Shown: positions 1 to 7,966, counted from the stretch's first letter. The stretch: 9,324 nt of DNA from Melioribacter roseus (GCA_020724325.1 DYHC01000055.1:1-9324); one strand, 5' to 3'. The notes: generated from the sequence alone by a model not told the origin. A program made the numbers and translations.

Positions 1-509
1 ATAAGTTTAACAGTGGAAATAATTTTTGCTGCTGTAACTAAGTCATAATTATTTCTATAGAATTTTTTTGGTTCGGCTTTTTCGAGAAGCGGATTCGAAA
101 TAAACGGGTAATCAATCTTTCTGGTTTGCGCAAGTAGCGGAATCAATTGAAGATCTTCAGTCAATAAATATTGGGCGTTGTTGAACAGGACTATCGATTC
201 AAATTCTTTTTCTAAAATTCTAACCGATACTTTTCCGCTTCCTTCATAAATTACATCAGTTTTTGCAACATAGGGATGTTTTTGAATTCTGTCTTGAATC
301 ACCTGTATCGTAATATTAGGATACTGGCTTTTATCCAGAAGGTTTGCGAATTCAAAATACTGTTCTTTCGAAAGGTGAATATTTCCCTCAAGCAAAATTA
401 TTTCTACTTTGATTGAATCGGATTTCTGCAAGGTAATGGTAAAGTAAGCCAGTAATCCGAACAAGATACTCATAATAGACAGATTAAATATTTTTTGTTT
501 TCTGGTCAT
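1..509 (-). CDS. ftsQ: Cell division protein FtsQ/DivIB (3' end cut by window edge)
   Basis: This is the first 169 codons of an FtsQ/DivIB-type divisome protein; the frame stays open to the left edge, so the C-terminus is missing. FtsQ is a single-pass inner-membrane protein that links early and late division proteins (with FtsB and FtsL) at the septum. Visible here are a short basic N-terminus (MTRKQK), one hydrophobic membrane segment at about residues 7-27, and a POTRA-like domain at about 33-101. The POTRA region contains LEGNIHLSKEQ, the helix IQDRIQKHPYVAK (compare the usual L..HPWV.) and the strand KVSVRILEKE. After it comes the start of the beta domain with YLLTEDLQLIP, matching the family pattern YLLDEDG.LIP. 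The ATG overlaps the murC stop codon by one base (TAATG), which suggests coupled translation; I see no clear Shine-Dalgarno sequence before it. Sequence conservation in this family is low, so the call rests on architecture plus position after murC. ftsA and ftsZ would be expected next, outside the window. Confidence 0.88.
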   Translation of the reverse strand, partial: MTRKQKIFNLSIMSILFGLLAYFTITLQKSDSIKVEIILLEGNIHLSKEQYFEFANLLDKSQYPNITIQVIQDRIQKHPYVAKTDVIYEGSGKVSVRILEKEFESIVLFNNAQYLLTEDLQLIPLLAQTRKIDYPFISNPLLEKAEPKKFYRNNYDLVTAAKIISTVKL

Positions 510-1888
510 TAGTTTTTTTGTTTTATCATTTCAATAAATTTTTCGCCATACTTCCAAATATCACCTGCGCCAAAAGTGATTATAATATCACCCTTTTTAT
601 AAATCTTTTTAAGAAGTTCAGGCACATTAGTTTTATCCGGTTCATAAAAAACATTTTTATGCCCAAATTTTTTAGCAGTATCGGCAATCAGTTCGCCGGT
701 TATTCCTTCAATTGGTTTCTCTCTTGCAGGATAAACATCGGTGCAAATAAAAACGTCGGAGTTCAAGAAGGAACGTCCGAACTCCTGATAAAAATCTCTT
801 GTCCGCGAATAAAGATGAGGCTGAAAAACCGCAACCAGCCGCCGGTTCCATCCTCTTCTAATTCCATCGAGTGTAACGTTAATTTCTGTGGGGTGATGCC
901 CGTAATCATCTATTACCATTATGTCATTTTCATATTTTTTTTCGAACCGTCTATAAACTCCGGTAAATGATTCGAGTGCTTTTTTTATTATTTCGAATTC
1001 AACACCCATTTCGCGAGCAATTGTTACTGCAACCAATGAGTTTCTTACGTTGTGCAGACCGGGAATGTTTAGTTTTATCTTACCAAGCTCTTTTCCTTTG
1101 TAGACAACAGTATAATCTGTAGATCTTTCTTTATGAGTAATATTGATTGCCCGGATATCTGCTTGCGGTGTTAAACCGTAAGTAAATATTTTTTTGTTGA
1201 TCAAAGGAATTATATCCTGAAGCGCCGGTTCATCAAGACAGAGAACAACATAACCGAAGAATGGAACTTTGTTAGCAAATTCTACGAAAGCACCTTTAAT
1301 ATCATCCAGGTCCTTATATGTATCTAAATGTTCTCTTTCAAGTGTTGTAAGTGCAGCAATAGCTGGTGCTAATTTCAAAAACGTACGGTCGAATTCGTCT
1401 GCTTCAACAACAATGTATTCGCTATGACCAAGGCGCGCGTTAGTTCCACCCAAGCCGCTTAGTTTTCCGCCAACTATAATAGTAGGATCGATACCTGCTT
1501 CTGTTAATACTAAACCAACCATTGAAGTTGTAGTTGTTTTACCATGAGTACCGGCAATTCCAACTCCATATTTCATTCTCATACATTCAGCAAGCATTTC
1601 AGATCTTTTAATTACAGGGATCTTTCTTTCCAGGGCAGCTTTAACTTCGGAGTTATCGAGTGTAACGGCAGACGAATAAACAACTACATCTGCATCTTTC
1701 AAGTTATCTGCAGAGTGTCCTTCATAAATTTTAATACCCAGACTTTCGAGACGATCTGTAACATCGGATTTATTAAGATCGGAGCCGGTAATGTTAAATC
1801 CCTGAATCAATAAAATCTCTGCAATACCGCTCATACCAATACCGCCAATTCCTACAAAGTGAACATTTTTTACGGTTTTCATCATCAT
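509..1888 (-). CDS. murC: UDP-N-acetylmuramate--L-alanine ligase (MurC)
   Basis: MurC is the cytoplasmic ATP-dependent ligase that joins L-alanine to UDP-MurNAc, the first step of stem peptide synthesis. The 459-residue length is usual for the family. Motifs in order: the glycine-rich UDP-binding loop GIGGIGMSG (13-21), the ATP P-loop GTHGKTTT (113-120), VEADEFDRTFL (161-171), the central-domain signature LEREHLDTY (183-191), GVYRRFE (310-316), IDDYGHHPTEI (326-336), FQPHLYSRTRDF (355-366), DVYPAREKPI (384-393) and GAGDIWK (440-446). Three ATG codons lie in a row at the start; the first is 7 nt from an AAAGGAA ribosome binding site and the second is 10 nt from it, so the true start is one of these two. 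The gene follows murG after a 31-nt gap, the only gap in this window, and its stop overlaps the ftsQ start. VEADEFDRTFL differs from the E. coli-type VAEADESDGSFL and looks like the Bacteroidota/Chlorobi form. Neither murB nor ddl follows it. Confidence 0.98.
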   Translation of the reverse strand: MMMKTVKNVHFVGIGGIGMSGIAEILLIQGFNITGSDLNKSDVTDRLESLGIKIYEGHSADNLKDADVVVYSSAVTLDNSEVKAALERKIPVIKRSEMLAECMRMKYGVGIAGTHGKTTTTSMVGLVLTEAGIDPTIIVGGKLSGLGGTNARLGHSEYIVVEADEFDRTFLKLAPAIAALTTLEREHLDTYKDLDDIKGAFVEFANKVPFFGYVVLCLDEPALQDIIPLINKKIFTYGLTPQADIRAINITHKERSTDYTVVYKGKELGKIKLNIPGLHNVRNSLVAVTIAREMGVEFEIIKKALESFTGVYRRFEKKYENDIMVIDDYGHHPTEINVTLDGIRRGWNRRLVAVFQPHLYSRTRDFYQEFGRSFLNSDVFICTDVYPAREKPIEGITGELIADTAKKFGHKNVFYEPDKTNVPELLKKIYKKGDIIITFGAGDIWKYGEKFIEMIKQKN

Positions 1889-1895
1889 ATAAGAA

Positions 1896-1902
1896 TTCCT
1901 TT
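1896..1902 (-). promoter_or_regulatory. Ribosome binding site of murC
   Basis: AAAGGAA on the minus strand lies 7 nt before the first of the three tandem murC ATG codons and 10 nt before the second. It is one of the clearest Shine-Dalgarno-like sequences in the window. It stands at the only junction where genes do not overlap, which fits independent ribosome loading at murC. Confidence 0.6.
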
Positions 1903-1919
1903 TCTAATCTTATTCATTA

Positions 1920-3020
1920 TCAGATTGCCTCAGCCAATCTAATAGCGCTTTCTGCTATTACTTTTGCTGCATCCGGTTTTGCAAATGCAGAAATATTTTT
2001 TCTTAATTCAGCAAGCTTCTTATCGTCGTTTATAACTTCTATAACTATTTTACTCAAACTCAATTTCAGATTTTTGTCCTCAATTAAAATTGCCGCAGAA
2101 GCATCGCTTATAGCTTTTGCATTTTTGTATTGATGATTAGCAGCAACATTTCTAGAAGGGACAAAAATTACTGGAAGCGAGAGGTAAGAAACTTCTGCAA
2201 TAGTTGTAGCACCGGCTCTTGCAATTAAAATGCTGCATGCAGAAAAAGCCGCAGACATATTTTCAATAAAAGGTAACACCCTTACATCTTTGCATTCATA
2301 CATTTTATTTTCTTCGAAATAGAATTGACCTGTCTGCCAGATAATCTGAATATTATTTTGAATCAATTCAGAAATTGAATTTGCAACAGCATCGTTAATA
2401 GTTTGTGCGCCGCCGCTTCCTCCAAGAACAAGAACAGTTTTTTTGACAGGGTCCAAATCGAATTGCTTTAATGCTTCTTCTCTATCAATTATTTTTAGGT
2501 TCACTCTTACGGGGTTGCCGGTAAGTTTTAATTTTTTCTGATCTCTAAAATATTTTTTCGATTCATCGAAAGAGATATGAATTTCTTCTGCTTTCTTTTC
2601 CAGAATTCTATTTGTAATTCCTGGATACGAATTTTGCTCGAGTAAAATTATTTTTGAACCAAGAACCGAAGAAGCCCAAATAACCGGTCCGGATACATAA
2701 GCACCGCATCCAATAGCAACTTTCTGTTTGAACTTACTTACAATCAACAAAGACTGAAGCATCGAAACAATTACTTTTAATGGAAACAGAATATTGCTGA
2801 TGGTAAATTTTCTGGAGAAGCCGCTAATCCAGATTGATCTAAAATTAAAACCGTATTGAGGAACTACTCTTGATTCAATTTTCTTTTTTGCCCCGACAAA
2901 GAGAATTTCTGCTTCTGGTTTAAGAAGCTTTATCTGTTGCGCAACAGCAAGAGCGGGATAAATATGCCCGCCGGTTCCTCCGCCGGCAAACAGAAAACGA
3001 TATATTCTTGTTGAACTCAT
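1920..3020 (-). CDS. murG: UDP-GlcNAc:lipid I GlcNAc transferase (MurG)
   Basis: MurG is the peripheral inner-membrane glycosyltransferase (family GT28, GT-B fold) that transfers GlcNAc from UDP-GlcNAc to lipid I, giving lipid II. At 366 residues it has normal length. The N-terminal acceptor domain carries GGGTGGHIYPALA (13-25), GFSRK (67-71), GCGAYVSGP (104-112) and LEQNSYPGITNR (127-138). The C-terminal donor domain carries GNPVR (168-172), LGGSGGAQTIND (199-210), the UDP-GlcNAc-binding segment ARAGATTIAE (267-276) and NHQYKNA (295-301). A hydrophobic and basic patch around residues 72-98 could be the membrane contact seen in the family. The start is secure because the glycine loop begins about ten residues in, as usual. 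The ATG overlaps the ftsW stop by 4 nt (ATGA). AGG triplets lie just upstream (CAGGTAGG), but their spacing is shorter than ideal, so coupling to ftsW is likely. The gene ends in TGA, immediately followed by TAA. Confidence 0.98.
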   Translation of the reverse strand: MSSTRIYRFLFAGGGTGGHIYPALAVAQQIKLLKPEAEILFVGAKKKIESRVVPQYGFNFRSIWISGFSRKFTISNILFPLKVIVSMLQSLLIVSKFKQKVAIGCGAYVSGPVIWASSVLGSKIILLEQNSYPGITNRILEKKAEEIHISFDESKKYFRDQKKLKLTGNPVRVNLKIIDREEALKQFDLDPVKKTVLVLGGSGGAQTINDAVANSISELIQNNIQIIWQTGQFYFEENKMYECKDVRVLPFIENMSAAFSACSILIARAGATTIAEVSYLSLPVIFVPSRNVAANHQYKNAKAISDASAAILIEDKNLKLSLSKIVIEVINDDKKLAELRKNISAFAKPDAAKVIAESAIRLAEAI

Positions 3021-4129
3021 CCTACCTGAGCAATCTTAAGTTCTTCTGTTTTTAATGATTCCAACGCTACATTTACAATTATTCCTGCTGATACGGCGAA
3101 CAGAATAATTGACGTTCCTCCAAAACTTATAAATGGTAATGTTATTCCTGTTGTTGGTAATAATCCGGTAACAACGCCGGCATTAATAAATGCACTAAAG
3201 AGAATGTTAAATCCTAATCCAAAAACAAGGAGCTGACCAAATTTATCCTGAGCCTTTTTTGCAATTACAAGACATATCAGAAAAAGAAATAAGTAAGCAG
3301 ATAAAACAGAAACTGTTCCGGCAAGTCCCATCTCTTCACCCAAAATAGAAAAGATAAAATCGCCGTAAGATTCTGGTAAGAATAAATCACTTTGCCGGCT
3401 ATGTCCTAAACCAATTCCTAACCAACCGCCGCTTCCCAATGCAATCTTTGCCTGGGTTACCTGAATATTAATATCACTACCTGTTATTAAACTTTGAAAG
3501 TAGGATAATATTCTTTCGCGCGAATGTTTGAAGATAGCAATTGCAATGCTTGCAAAACCAGCAACAGTAAAAAATGTGAACGATATATGTTTTAATCTAG
3601 CTCCTCCAACATACAACAGCGCAAATCCGGTAGATACTATAATGAGACTTGTGCTAACGTTTGGCTGTATTAGAACCAGGAAACTTATTATAACAATCCA
3701 TATTAACAGGAAAACGTATCCTTCCTTAAAGTCGGTTATTTTCAGACCAAATTTTTCGAGCATCACAGCAAGGTGCATAATCAGAATTAATTTAGCTGCT
3801 TCTGAAGGTTGAAACTGGATAATCCATAGATCGATCCATCTTGAAGCGCCTTTAACTTTTGGAGCAAATATGTATGTAGCTATTAAAACGCCTATTATTC
3901 CAATCAGAAGCGGCTTGCTGTACCTTCTGTAAATATCATACGGGATATTTGCAAAGACTACAAAGAGAAATCCCGCAGCAATCACTTTCCATAAATGGGA
4001 TTTGAATAAATAGTAAAGACTCTGGAATTTAATTACGCTGTAGGTTCCGCTTGCAGTAAACACCATAATAGCGCCAAGCAGCATAAAAGCAAGGACAAGA
4101 ACAATTAATATTTTTACTAATCCTTTCAT
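3017..4129 (-). CDS. ftsW: Septal peptidoglycan polymerase FtsW (SEDS family)
   Basis: This is a SEDS-family membrane glycosyltransferase that polymerises lipid II; in the division cluster it works with the transpeptidase FtsI (PBP3). The 370-residue protein has about ten hydrophobic segments, roughly at 7-27, 45-62, 73-90, 110-125, 137-155, 158-175, 182-200, 265-290, 297-320 and 337-355. Family motifs are GASRWIDLWIIQFQPSEAAK (94-113), the large extracellular loop with GSGGWLGIGLGHSRQ (232-246) leading to LPESYGDFIF (251-260), GEEMGLAG (264-271) and GLLPTTGITLPFISFGGTS (322-340). Asp257 in the GDFIF stretch corresponds to the proposed catalytic aspartate of SEDS enzymes, so it should be active. 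The usual QPD.GTS motif reads QPNVSTS (155-161) here. The alternative assignment, RodA, is less likely because the gene sits between murD and murG, the standard ftsW site. The ATG overlaps the murD stop by 4 nt with no clear Shine-Dalgarno sequence, suggesting translational coupling. Confidence 0.96.
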   Translation of the reverse strand: MKGLVKILIVLVLAFMLLGAIMVFTASGTYSVIKFQSLYYLFKSHLWKVIAAGFLFVVFANIPYDIYRRYSKPLLIGIIGVLIATYIFAPKVKGASRWIDLWIIQFQPSEAAKLILIMHLAVMLEKFGLKITDFKEGYVFLLIWIVIISFLVLIQPNVSTSLIIVSTGFALLYVGGARLKHISFTFFTVAGFASIAIAIFKHSRERILSYFQSLITGSDINIQVTQAKIALGSGGWLGIGLGHSRQSDLFLPESYGDFIFSILGEEMGLAGTVSVLSAYLFLFLICLVIAKKAQDKFGQLLVFGLGFNILFSAFINAGVVTGLLPTTGITLPFISFGGTSIILFAVSAGIIVNVALESLKTEELKIAQVG

Positions 4130-5478
4130 TTCAGGTTATTAACCGCTTGTTTGAAAACTCTGCCCCTGTGTTCAAAATCAGTAAACATATCGAAGCTTGC
4201 GCATGCCGGGGATAGAAGTAATACAGTTCCCGGTTCTGCTTCTTTATGTGCAGCATTAACACAACCCTCGAGTGTATCTTTAATTTCTGTATCAACTATT
4301 TCCTGAAAATAATTTTTTACTTTCTGTGCAGAAACACCAATTGCATATATTTTCTTTACATGCTTTTCTACCAAATCTCTTATCGCATCGTAATTATTTC
4401 CTTTATCTTTCCCTCCAAGTATTAAGTAGATCGGCTTATTAAAACTCTTTAATGCAACAATTACAGAATCTACGTTTGTTGCTTTAGAATCGTTAACGTA
4501 TTCCACACCATTTAATTCTCTTACAAATTCGATTCTGTGTTCAACGCCTTTGAACGACTTAAACGATTCTCTTATTTTTCTATTAGGAAGATTCAAAGTT
4601 TTTGCAACTGCAAGAACAGCAAGTGCATTGGCAACATTATGATCACCCTTTATAAATAAGTCGTTTACAGATGCAACTTCTTCTGTTTTTCCGAACCATG
4701 AAAAAAACATTTTTCCATTTCTTGAATATGCACCCGCGGGAACTTCTTTCTTTAATGAGAAACTAAGTTTCTGAACCCTGGCATTTTTCATTGTTGAAAA
4801 GGAATTTTCATCATCAGCGTTGAAAAGGAAGAAATCATTTTCGTTCTGGTTATCTGTAACTTTAATTTTTGATGCGATATATTTTTCGAAACTATTATCA
4901 TAACGATCAAGATGATCTGGAGTAATATTAAGTATTGTCGAAATAAAGGGCTTGAACTTATCAATAAAGTCGAGTTGAAAACTTGATGTCTCAAGAGCAA
5001 CAAACTGATCCTCTTTAACAGTCCGAGTAATTTCTGAAAATGCGCAGCCGATGTTACCAGCCGCATAAGTTTTAATTCCACATTCGTTCAATGAATGAGC
5101 CATTAGAGAAGTAGTAGTTGTTTTTCCGTTTGTTCCGGTAATAGAAATGATTTTTCCCTTGCAAAACCATGAAGCAAATTCGACTTCAGAAATTATTTTA
5201 ATTTTTCTTTTGCTTGCTTCGGTTAAAATTTCGGAATCGGTTGGAACGCCAGGACTCGTAACAATAAAATCGCAGTCGAATACATATTCAGAATGACATC
5301 CGCATTCGTAACTAATTCCTTCAGCCTCCAGTTTAGAGATCCAAGGAACAAGTTTTTCCCGGGGACTGCTATCGCTCACAAATGGAATTGCGCCGAGGTT
5401 TTTTGCAAGTTTAGCAGCACCAACTCCGCTTCTAACAGCGCCAATAACAGATATTTTCTTTCCTTTTATTTCCATCAT
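4126..5478 (-). CDS. murD: UDP-MurNAc-L-alanine--D-glutamate ligase (MurD)
   Basis: MurD is the cytoplasmic ATP-dependent ligase that adds D-glutamate to UDP-MurNAc-L-Ala. The 450-residue protein has the three Mur domains. The N-terminal UDP-binding domain has VIGAVRSGVGAAKLA (11-25) and VTSPGVP (73-79). The central ATPase domain has GTNGKTTTTSL (115-125), AAGNIG (139-144), LETSSFQLD (162-170) and NITPDHLDRY (184-193). The C-terminal domain has GVEHRIEF (311-318), the strongly diagnostic NDSKATN (329-335), LGGKDKG (354-360), LLSPACASFDMF (421-432) and FEHRG (435-439). SSFQLD and NDSKATN separate it from MurC, MurE and MurF. Two adjacent ATGs are possible starts; the first overlaps the mraY stop (ATGA), the second begins 3 nt later. 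No good Shine-Dalgarno sequence is visible, so re-initiation after mraY is likely. The UDP-binding loop has Val where many MurD proteins have Gly or Ala (GAVRSG against GLGRSG or GLARSG). Confidence 0.98.
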   Translation of the reverse strand: MMEIKGKKISVIGAVRSGVGAAKLAKNLGAIPFVSDSSPREKLVPWISKLEAEGISYECGCHSEYVFDCDFIVTSPGVPTDSEILTEASKRKIKIISEVEFASWFCKGKIISITGTNGKTTTTSLMAHSLNECGIKTYAAGNIGCAFSEITRTVKEDQFVALETSSFQLDFIDKFKPFISTILNITPDHLDRYDNSFEKYIASKIKVTDNQNENDFFLFNADDENSFSTMKNARVQKLSFSLKKEVPAGAYSRNGKMFFSWFGKTEEVASVNDLFIKGDHNVANALAVLAVAKTLNLPNRKIRESFKSFKGVEHRIEFVRELNGVEYVNDSKATNVDSVIVALKSFNKPIYLILGGKDKGNNYDAIRDLVEKHVKKIYAIGVSAQKVKNYFQEIVDTEIKDTLEGCVNAAHKEAEPGTVLLLSPACASFDMFTDFEHRGRVFKQAVNNLK

Positions 5479-6584
5479 CTTATCTTAAACGATGCCAGAC
5501 TGATTATTGCTAGAATTATTGTTATGATATAAAATCTAATTACAATTTTGGGTTCCGCCCAATCGAGCTTTTCAAAATGATGATGGATAGGAGCCATTTT
5601 AAATACTCTTCTGCCTTCGCCATATTTTCTTTTTGTGTATTTGAAATAAAGCCGCTGAATAATTACAGATAAAGTTTCTGCGAAATAGATTCCGCCAAGA
5701 ATCGGTATTAGTAAATCCTTCTTAATAACAATCATTATAACCCCGAAAGCACCGCCGAGAGCAAGCGAACCCGTATCGCCCATAAATACCTGAGCGGGAT
5801 AAAAATTGAACCACAAGAAACCTAACCCGGCGCCTATTAATGCAGCAATAAAAACTGTTAACTCGCCGCTTCCGGGCATGTATATGATGTTCAGATAATC
5901 CGCATAAATTATGTTGCCCGTCATGTAGGATATTATTGCAAGCGCAATCATTACTATAATCATTGTTCCGATTGCAAGTCCGTCTAAACCATCTGTCAGA
6001 TTTACTGCGTTCGATGTTGCAGTAATAATGAAAATAACCCAAGGAATGTAGAGATAAGAAAAATCCCAGTTTAAGTTCTTGAAAAACGGAAGTGTTGTTT
6101 GAGTATTATACTGGGCAAATTCTGGTAAATAATAAACCGCCAATCCTACAACCAGCCCGACAAAAATCTGTCCTATTAATTTGTATCTGGCAATTAAACC
6201 TTGCGGAAGTTTTTTAACAACCTTAAGATAATCATCTATAAATCCAACAAATCCTAGAATAACGGTTGCAAAGAGAACGAGAAGAATAAAAATGTTCTTT
6301 ATATCGCTCCATAAAATTACAGGCAGAGTAACGGAAAAAAGAATAATTAATCCGCCCATTGTTGGTGTTCCGGTTTTTTTCTTGTGGGTAATAGGTCCAT
6401 CGTCTCTTATCGGCTGGTCTACTTGTCTTGCTTTTAGTTTTGCAATTATCTTTGGGCCAATGTAGAAGGATAAAACTAAAGCAGTAATTGCTGCGAGAGC
6501 TGACCTGAAAGTTAAAAATCGGAACAGATCGAATCCGGGCGGATTAAATTTCTGGTTTATGTAATCAAATAGATAGTAGAGCAT
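5475..6584 (-). CDS. mraY: Phospho-N-acetylmuramoyl-pentapeptide transferase (MraY)
   Basis: MraY is the polytopic inner-membrane enzyme that transfers phospho-MurNAc-pentapeptide from its UDP carrier to undecaprenyl phosphate, forming lipid I; it is Mg2+ dependent. The 369-residue length is usual and about ten hydrophobic segments are visible. Motifs in order: GPITHKKKTGTPTMGG (63-78), the first aspartate motif FIDDYLK (115-121, with Asp117 and Asp118), NLTDGLDGLA (195-204), the third motif FYPAQVFMGDTGSLALGG (261-278, with Asp270), and GEGRRVFKMAPIHHHFE (322-338) with the three histidines of the uridine-binding loop. All signature residues are present, so it should be functional. The N-terminal stretch (NPPGFDLFRFLTFRS, 14-28) is the form common in Bacteroidota and relatives. 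The ATG shares one base with the murF stop (TAATG), and an AAAAGG ribosome binding site lies 8 nt upstream. The stop overlaps murD by 4 nt. Confidence 0.98.
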   Translation of the reverse strand: MLYYLFDYINQKFNPPGFDLFRFLTFRSALAAITALVLSFYIGPKIIAKLKARQVDQPIRDDGPITHKKKTGTPTMGGLIILFSVTLPVILWSDIKNIFILLVLFATVILGFVGFIDDYLKVVKKLPQGLIARYKLIGQIFVGLVVGLAVYYLPEFAQYNTQTTLPFFKNLNWDFSYLYIPWVIFIITATSNAVNLTDGLDGLAIGTMIIVMIALAIISYMTGNIIYADYLNIIYMPGSGELTVFIAALIGAGLGFLWFNFYPAQVFMGDTGSLALGGAFGVIMIVIKKDLLIPILGGIYFAETLSVIIQRLYFKYTKRKYGEGRRVFKMAPIHHHFEKLDWAEPKIVIRFYIITIILAIISLASFKIR

Positions 6585-7966
6585 TACTCAAACCTTTTAT
6601 GCAGGATGTTTACAAATTCTTCCATCTTCATTCCCCGGGATCCTTTTACAAGTATTACAGAATTTTCTATCTCTTCGTATTGAAGGTATAGAGAAAGAGC
6701 TTCCCTAAGATGAAAATGAATTGATTTAATATTTTTCTTCCTTAATTCAGTTGTAAGATGCTGCATCATTTTTCCGATGGTTAGCACAAATAAATTTTTG
6801 TTGTATGTAAATATTTTTGCTAAGTCAGTATGAATTTTTTCCGATTGTTTTCCCAGCTCATAAATATCGCCAAGAACAATAATTTTTCTTTTATATGATT
6901 TAATTTTTTTGACAAGATTGTATGCGGCTTTTATAGAATCAGGACTTGAATTGTACGTATCATCAATTACAATTGCTTCTCTATAATTTTTTACTTCAAG
7001 TCTTCCATGAACCGCTTGGATTTTATTAGCGCCGGATTTAATTTCCTTCCAGTCAAGACCTAACAATTTTGCGATTACAAAAGCAGCCAGAAAATTCTTT
7101 GCATTCGAGTCACCATAAACCGGTAATCTTACAACTTCCTTTGAGCCTTTAACAGAAAATTCTGTCCTGCCATCTTTCATAAAACTTTTTATTAATCCTT
7201 TTATGTTTGGATTTCCATTAAAGCCGTAAGAAATTACATTGGAATAATTACCAGCATTTTTCTTTATAAATGGATCGTCATAATTCGCAAGTATTACTCC
7301 GCCATTTTTTTCGGCTTCATCGAACAGAGCCGATTTCTCTTTATAAATGGTTTCCTTGTTTTTCAAAAACTCTACATGCGATTGTCCAATATTTGTGATT
7401 AAAGCGAAATCAGGCTCGGATATTTTTGCCGAGTATGGAATTTCGCCTATATGGTTTGTCCCTTGCTCTAAAACCAGCACATCACACTTTTCATCAGCAG
7501 AAAAAATTGTAAGAGGAACACCAATATGATTGTTGTTATTGGCTTCTGTTTTTACAACTCTAAATTTTTCCGAAAGCAACGCGGCAGTCATTTCTTTGGT
7601 TGTTGTCTTTCCATTGCTTCCAGTAATTGAAACTACTTTAGCATTTAATTTACGGCGCCAAATGTTTGCGAGCTGTCCAAATGCAACGATTGTATTATCA
7701 ACCGTAATAACCGGAAGTTTGAGGAAGCTGAACTTCTTAAATTCTTTTGAATTAATTAAAACCGAACTGGCTCCTTTTTCAATAGCTTCTTTAACAAAAT
7801 TGTGCCCGTCAAATTTCTCCCCTTTGATAGCAACGAATAATGAACCTTTTTTAATTATTCTTGAATCAATCTGAACCGATGAAACCGGTTTATACTCATC
7901 CGGGTTATAAATAACCGCAGAAGGAAGATTGAATAAATCCGCAAGTGTAATTTTTATTTTGCCCAT
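6584..7966 (-). CDS. murF: UDP-MurNAc-tripeptide--D-alanyl-D-alanine ligase (MurF)
   Basis: MurF is the cytoplasmic ATP-dependent ligase that adds the D-Ala-D-Ala dipeptide and completes the UDP-MurNAc-pentapeptide. The 460-residue protein has the MurE/MurF-type N-terminal domain with IDSRIIKKGSLFVAIKGEK (33-51) and FDGHNF (52-57). The central domain has the P-loop GSNGKTTTKEM (116-126), NNHIGVPLTI (145-154), LEQGTNHIGEI (166-176) and TNIGQSHVEFL (191-201). Lys211 is in the position of the carbamylated lysine of Mur ligases. The C-terminal domain has VHGRLEV (319-325), IDDTYNSSPDS (334-344), VLGDIYELG (364-372) and KGSRGMKMEEF (441-451). KGSR..KME and DTYN.SPDS identify MurF rather than MurE. 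The start lies 13 nt inside the end of murE, the longest overlap here. I see no clear Shine-Dalgarno sequence, but this ATG gives the expected distance to IDSR. The gene ends in TAA overlapping the mraY ATG. Confidence 0.98.
   Translation of the reverse strand: MGKIKITLADLFNLPSAVIYNPDEYKPVSSVQIDSRIIKKGSLFVAIKGEKFDGHNFVKEAIEKGASSVLINSKEFKKFSFLKLPVITVDNTIVAFGQLANIWRRKLNAKVVSITGSNGKTTTKEMTAALLSEKFRVVKTEANNNNHIGVPLTIFSADEKCDVLVLEQGTNHIGEIPYSAKISEPDFALITNIGQSHVEFLKNKETIYKEKSALFDEAEKNGGVILANYDDPFIKKNAGNYSNVISYGFNGNPNIKGLIKSFMKDGRTEFSVKGSKEVVRLPVYGDSNAKNFLAAFVIAKLLGLDWKEIKSGANKIQAVHGRLEVKNYREAIVIDDTYNSSPDSIKAAYNLVKKIKSYKRKIIVLGDIYELGKQSEKIHTDLAKIFTYNKNLFVLTIGKMMQHLTTELRKKNIKSIHFHLREALSLYLQYEEIENSVILVKGSRGMKMEEFVNILHKRFE
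6593..6598 (-). promoter_or_regulatory. Ribosome binding site of mraY
   Basis: AAAAGG on the minus strand, inside the last codons of murF, ends 8 nt before the mraY ATG. Together with the TAATG overlap this supports the chosen start. It is one of only two good Shine-Dalgarno-like sites among the seven gene starts visible in the window. Confidence 0.5.

Noticed and set aside
518..970. A 150-codon open frame on the plus strand
   Set aside because: It is antisense to the 3' half of murC, whose motifs are intact throughout; the predicted protein shows no recognisable domain and looks like a shadow of the coding strand.
1316..1342. MurC central motif LEREHLDTY with Glu in place of the usual Asp before His
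   Set aside because: The functionally important His is kept, the Asp to Glu change is conservative, and this column varies among MurC proteins of different phyla as far as I know.
4788..6042. Alternative minus-strand frames inside murD (4788-5081) and mraY (5722-6042), and a plus-strand frame at 5293-5532
   Set aside because: They overlap full-length, motif-complete genes in other frames; low-complexity composition suggests out-of-frame translation.
7347..7874. Two consecutive plus-strand open frames of 60 and 114 codons
   Set aside because: Both lie wholly antisense to murF, show no family features and have no spacing or start signals of their own.
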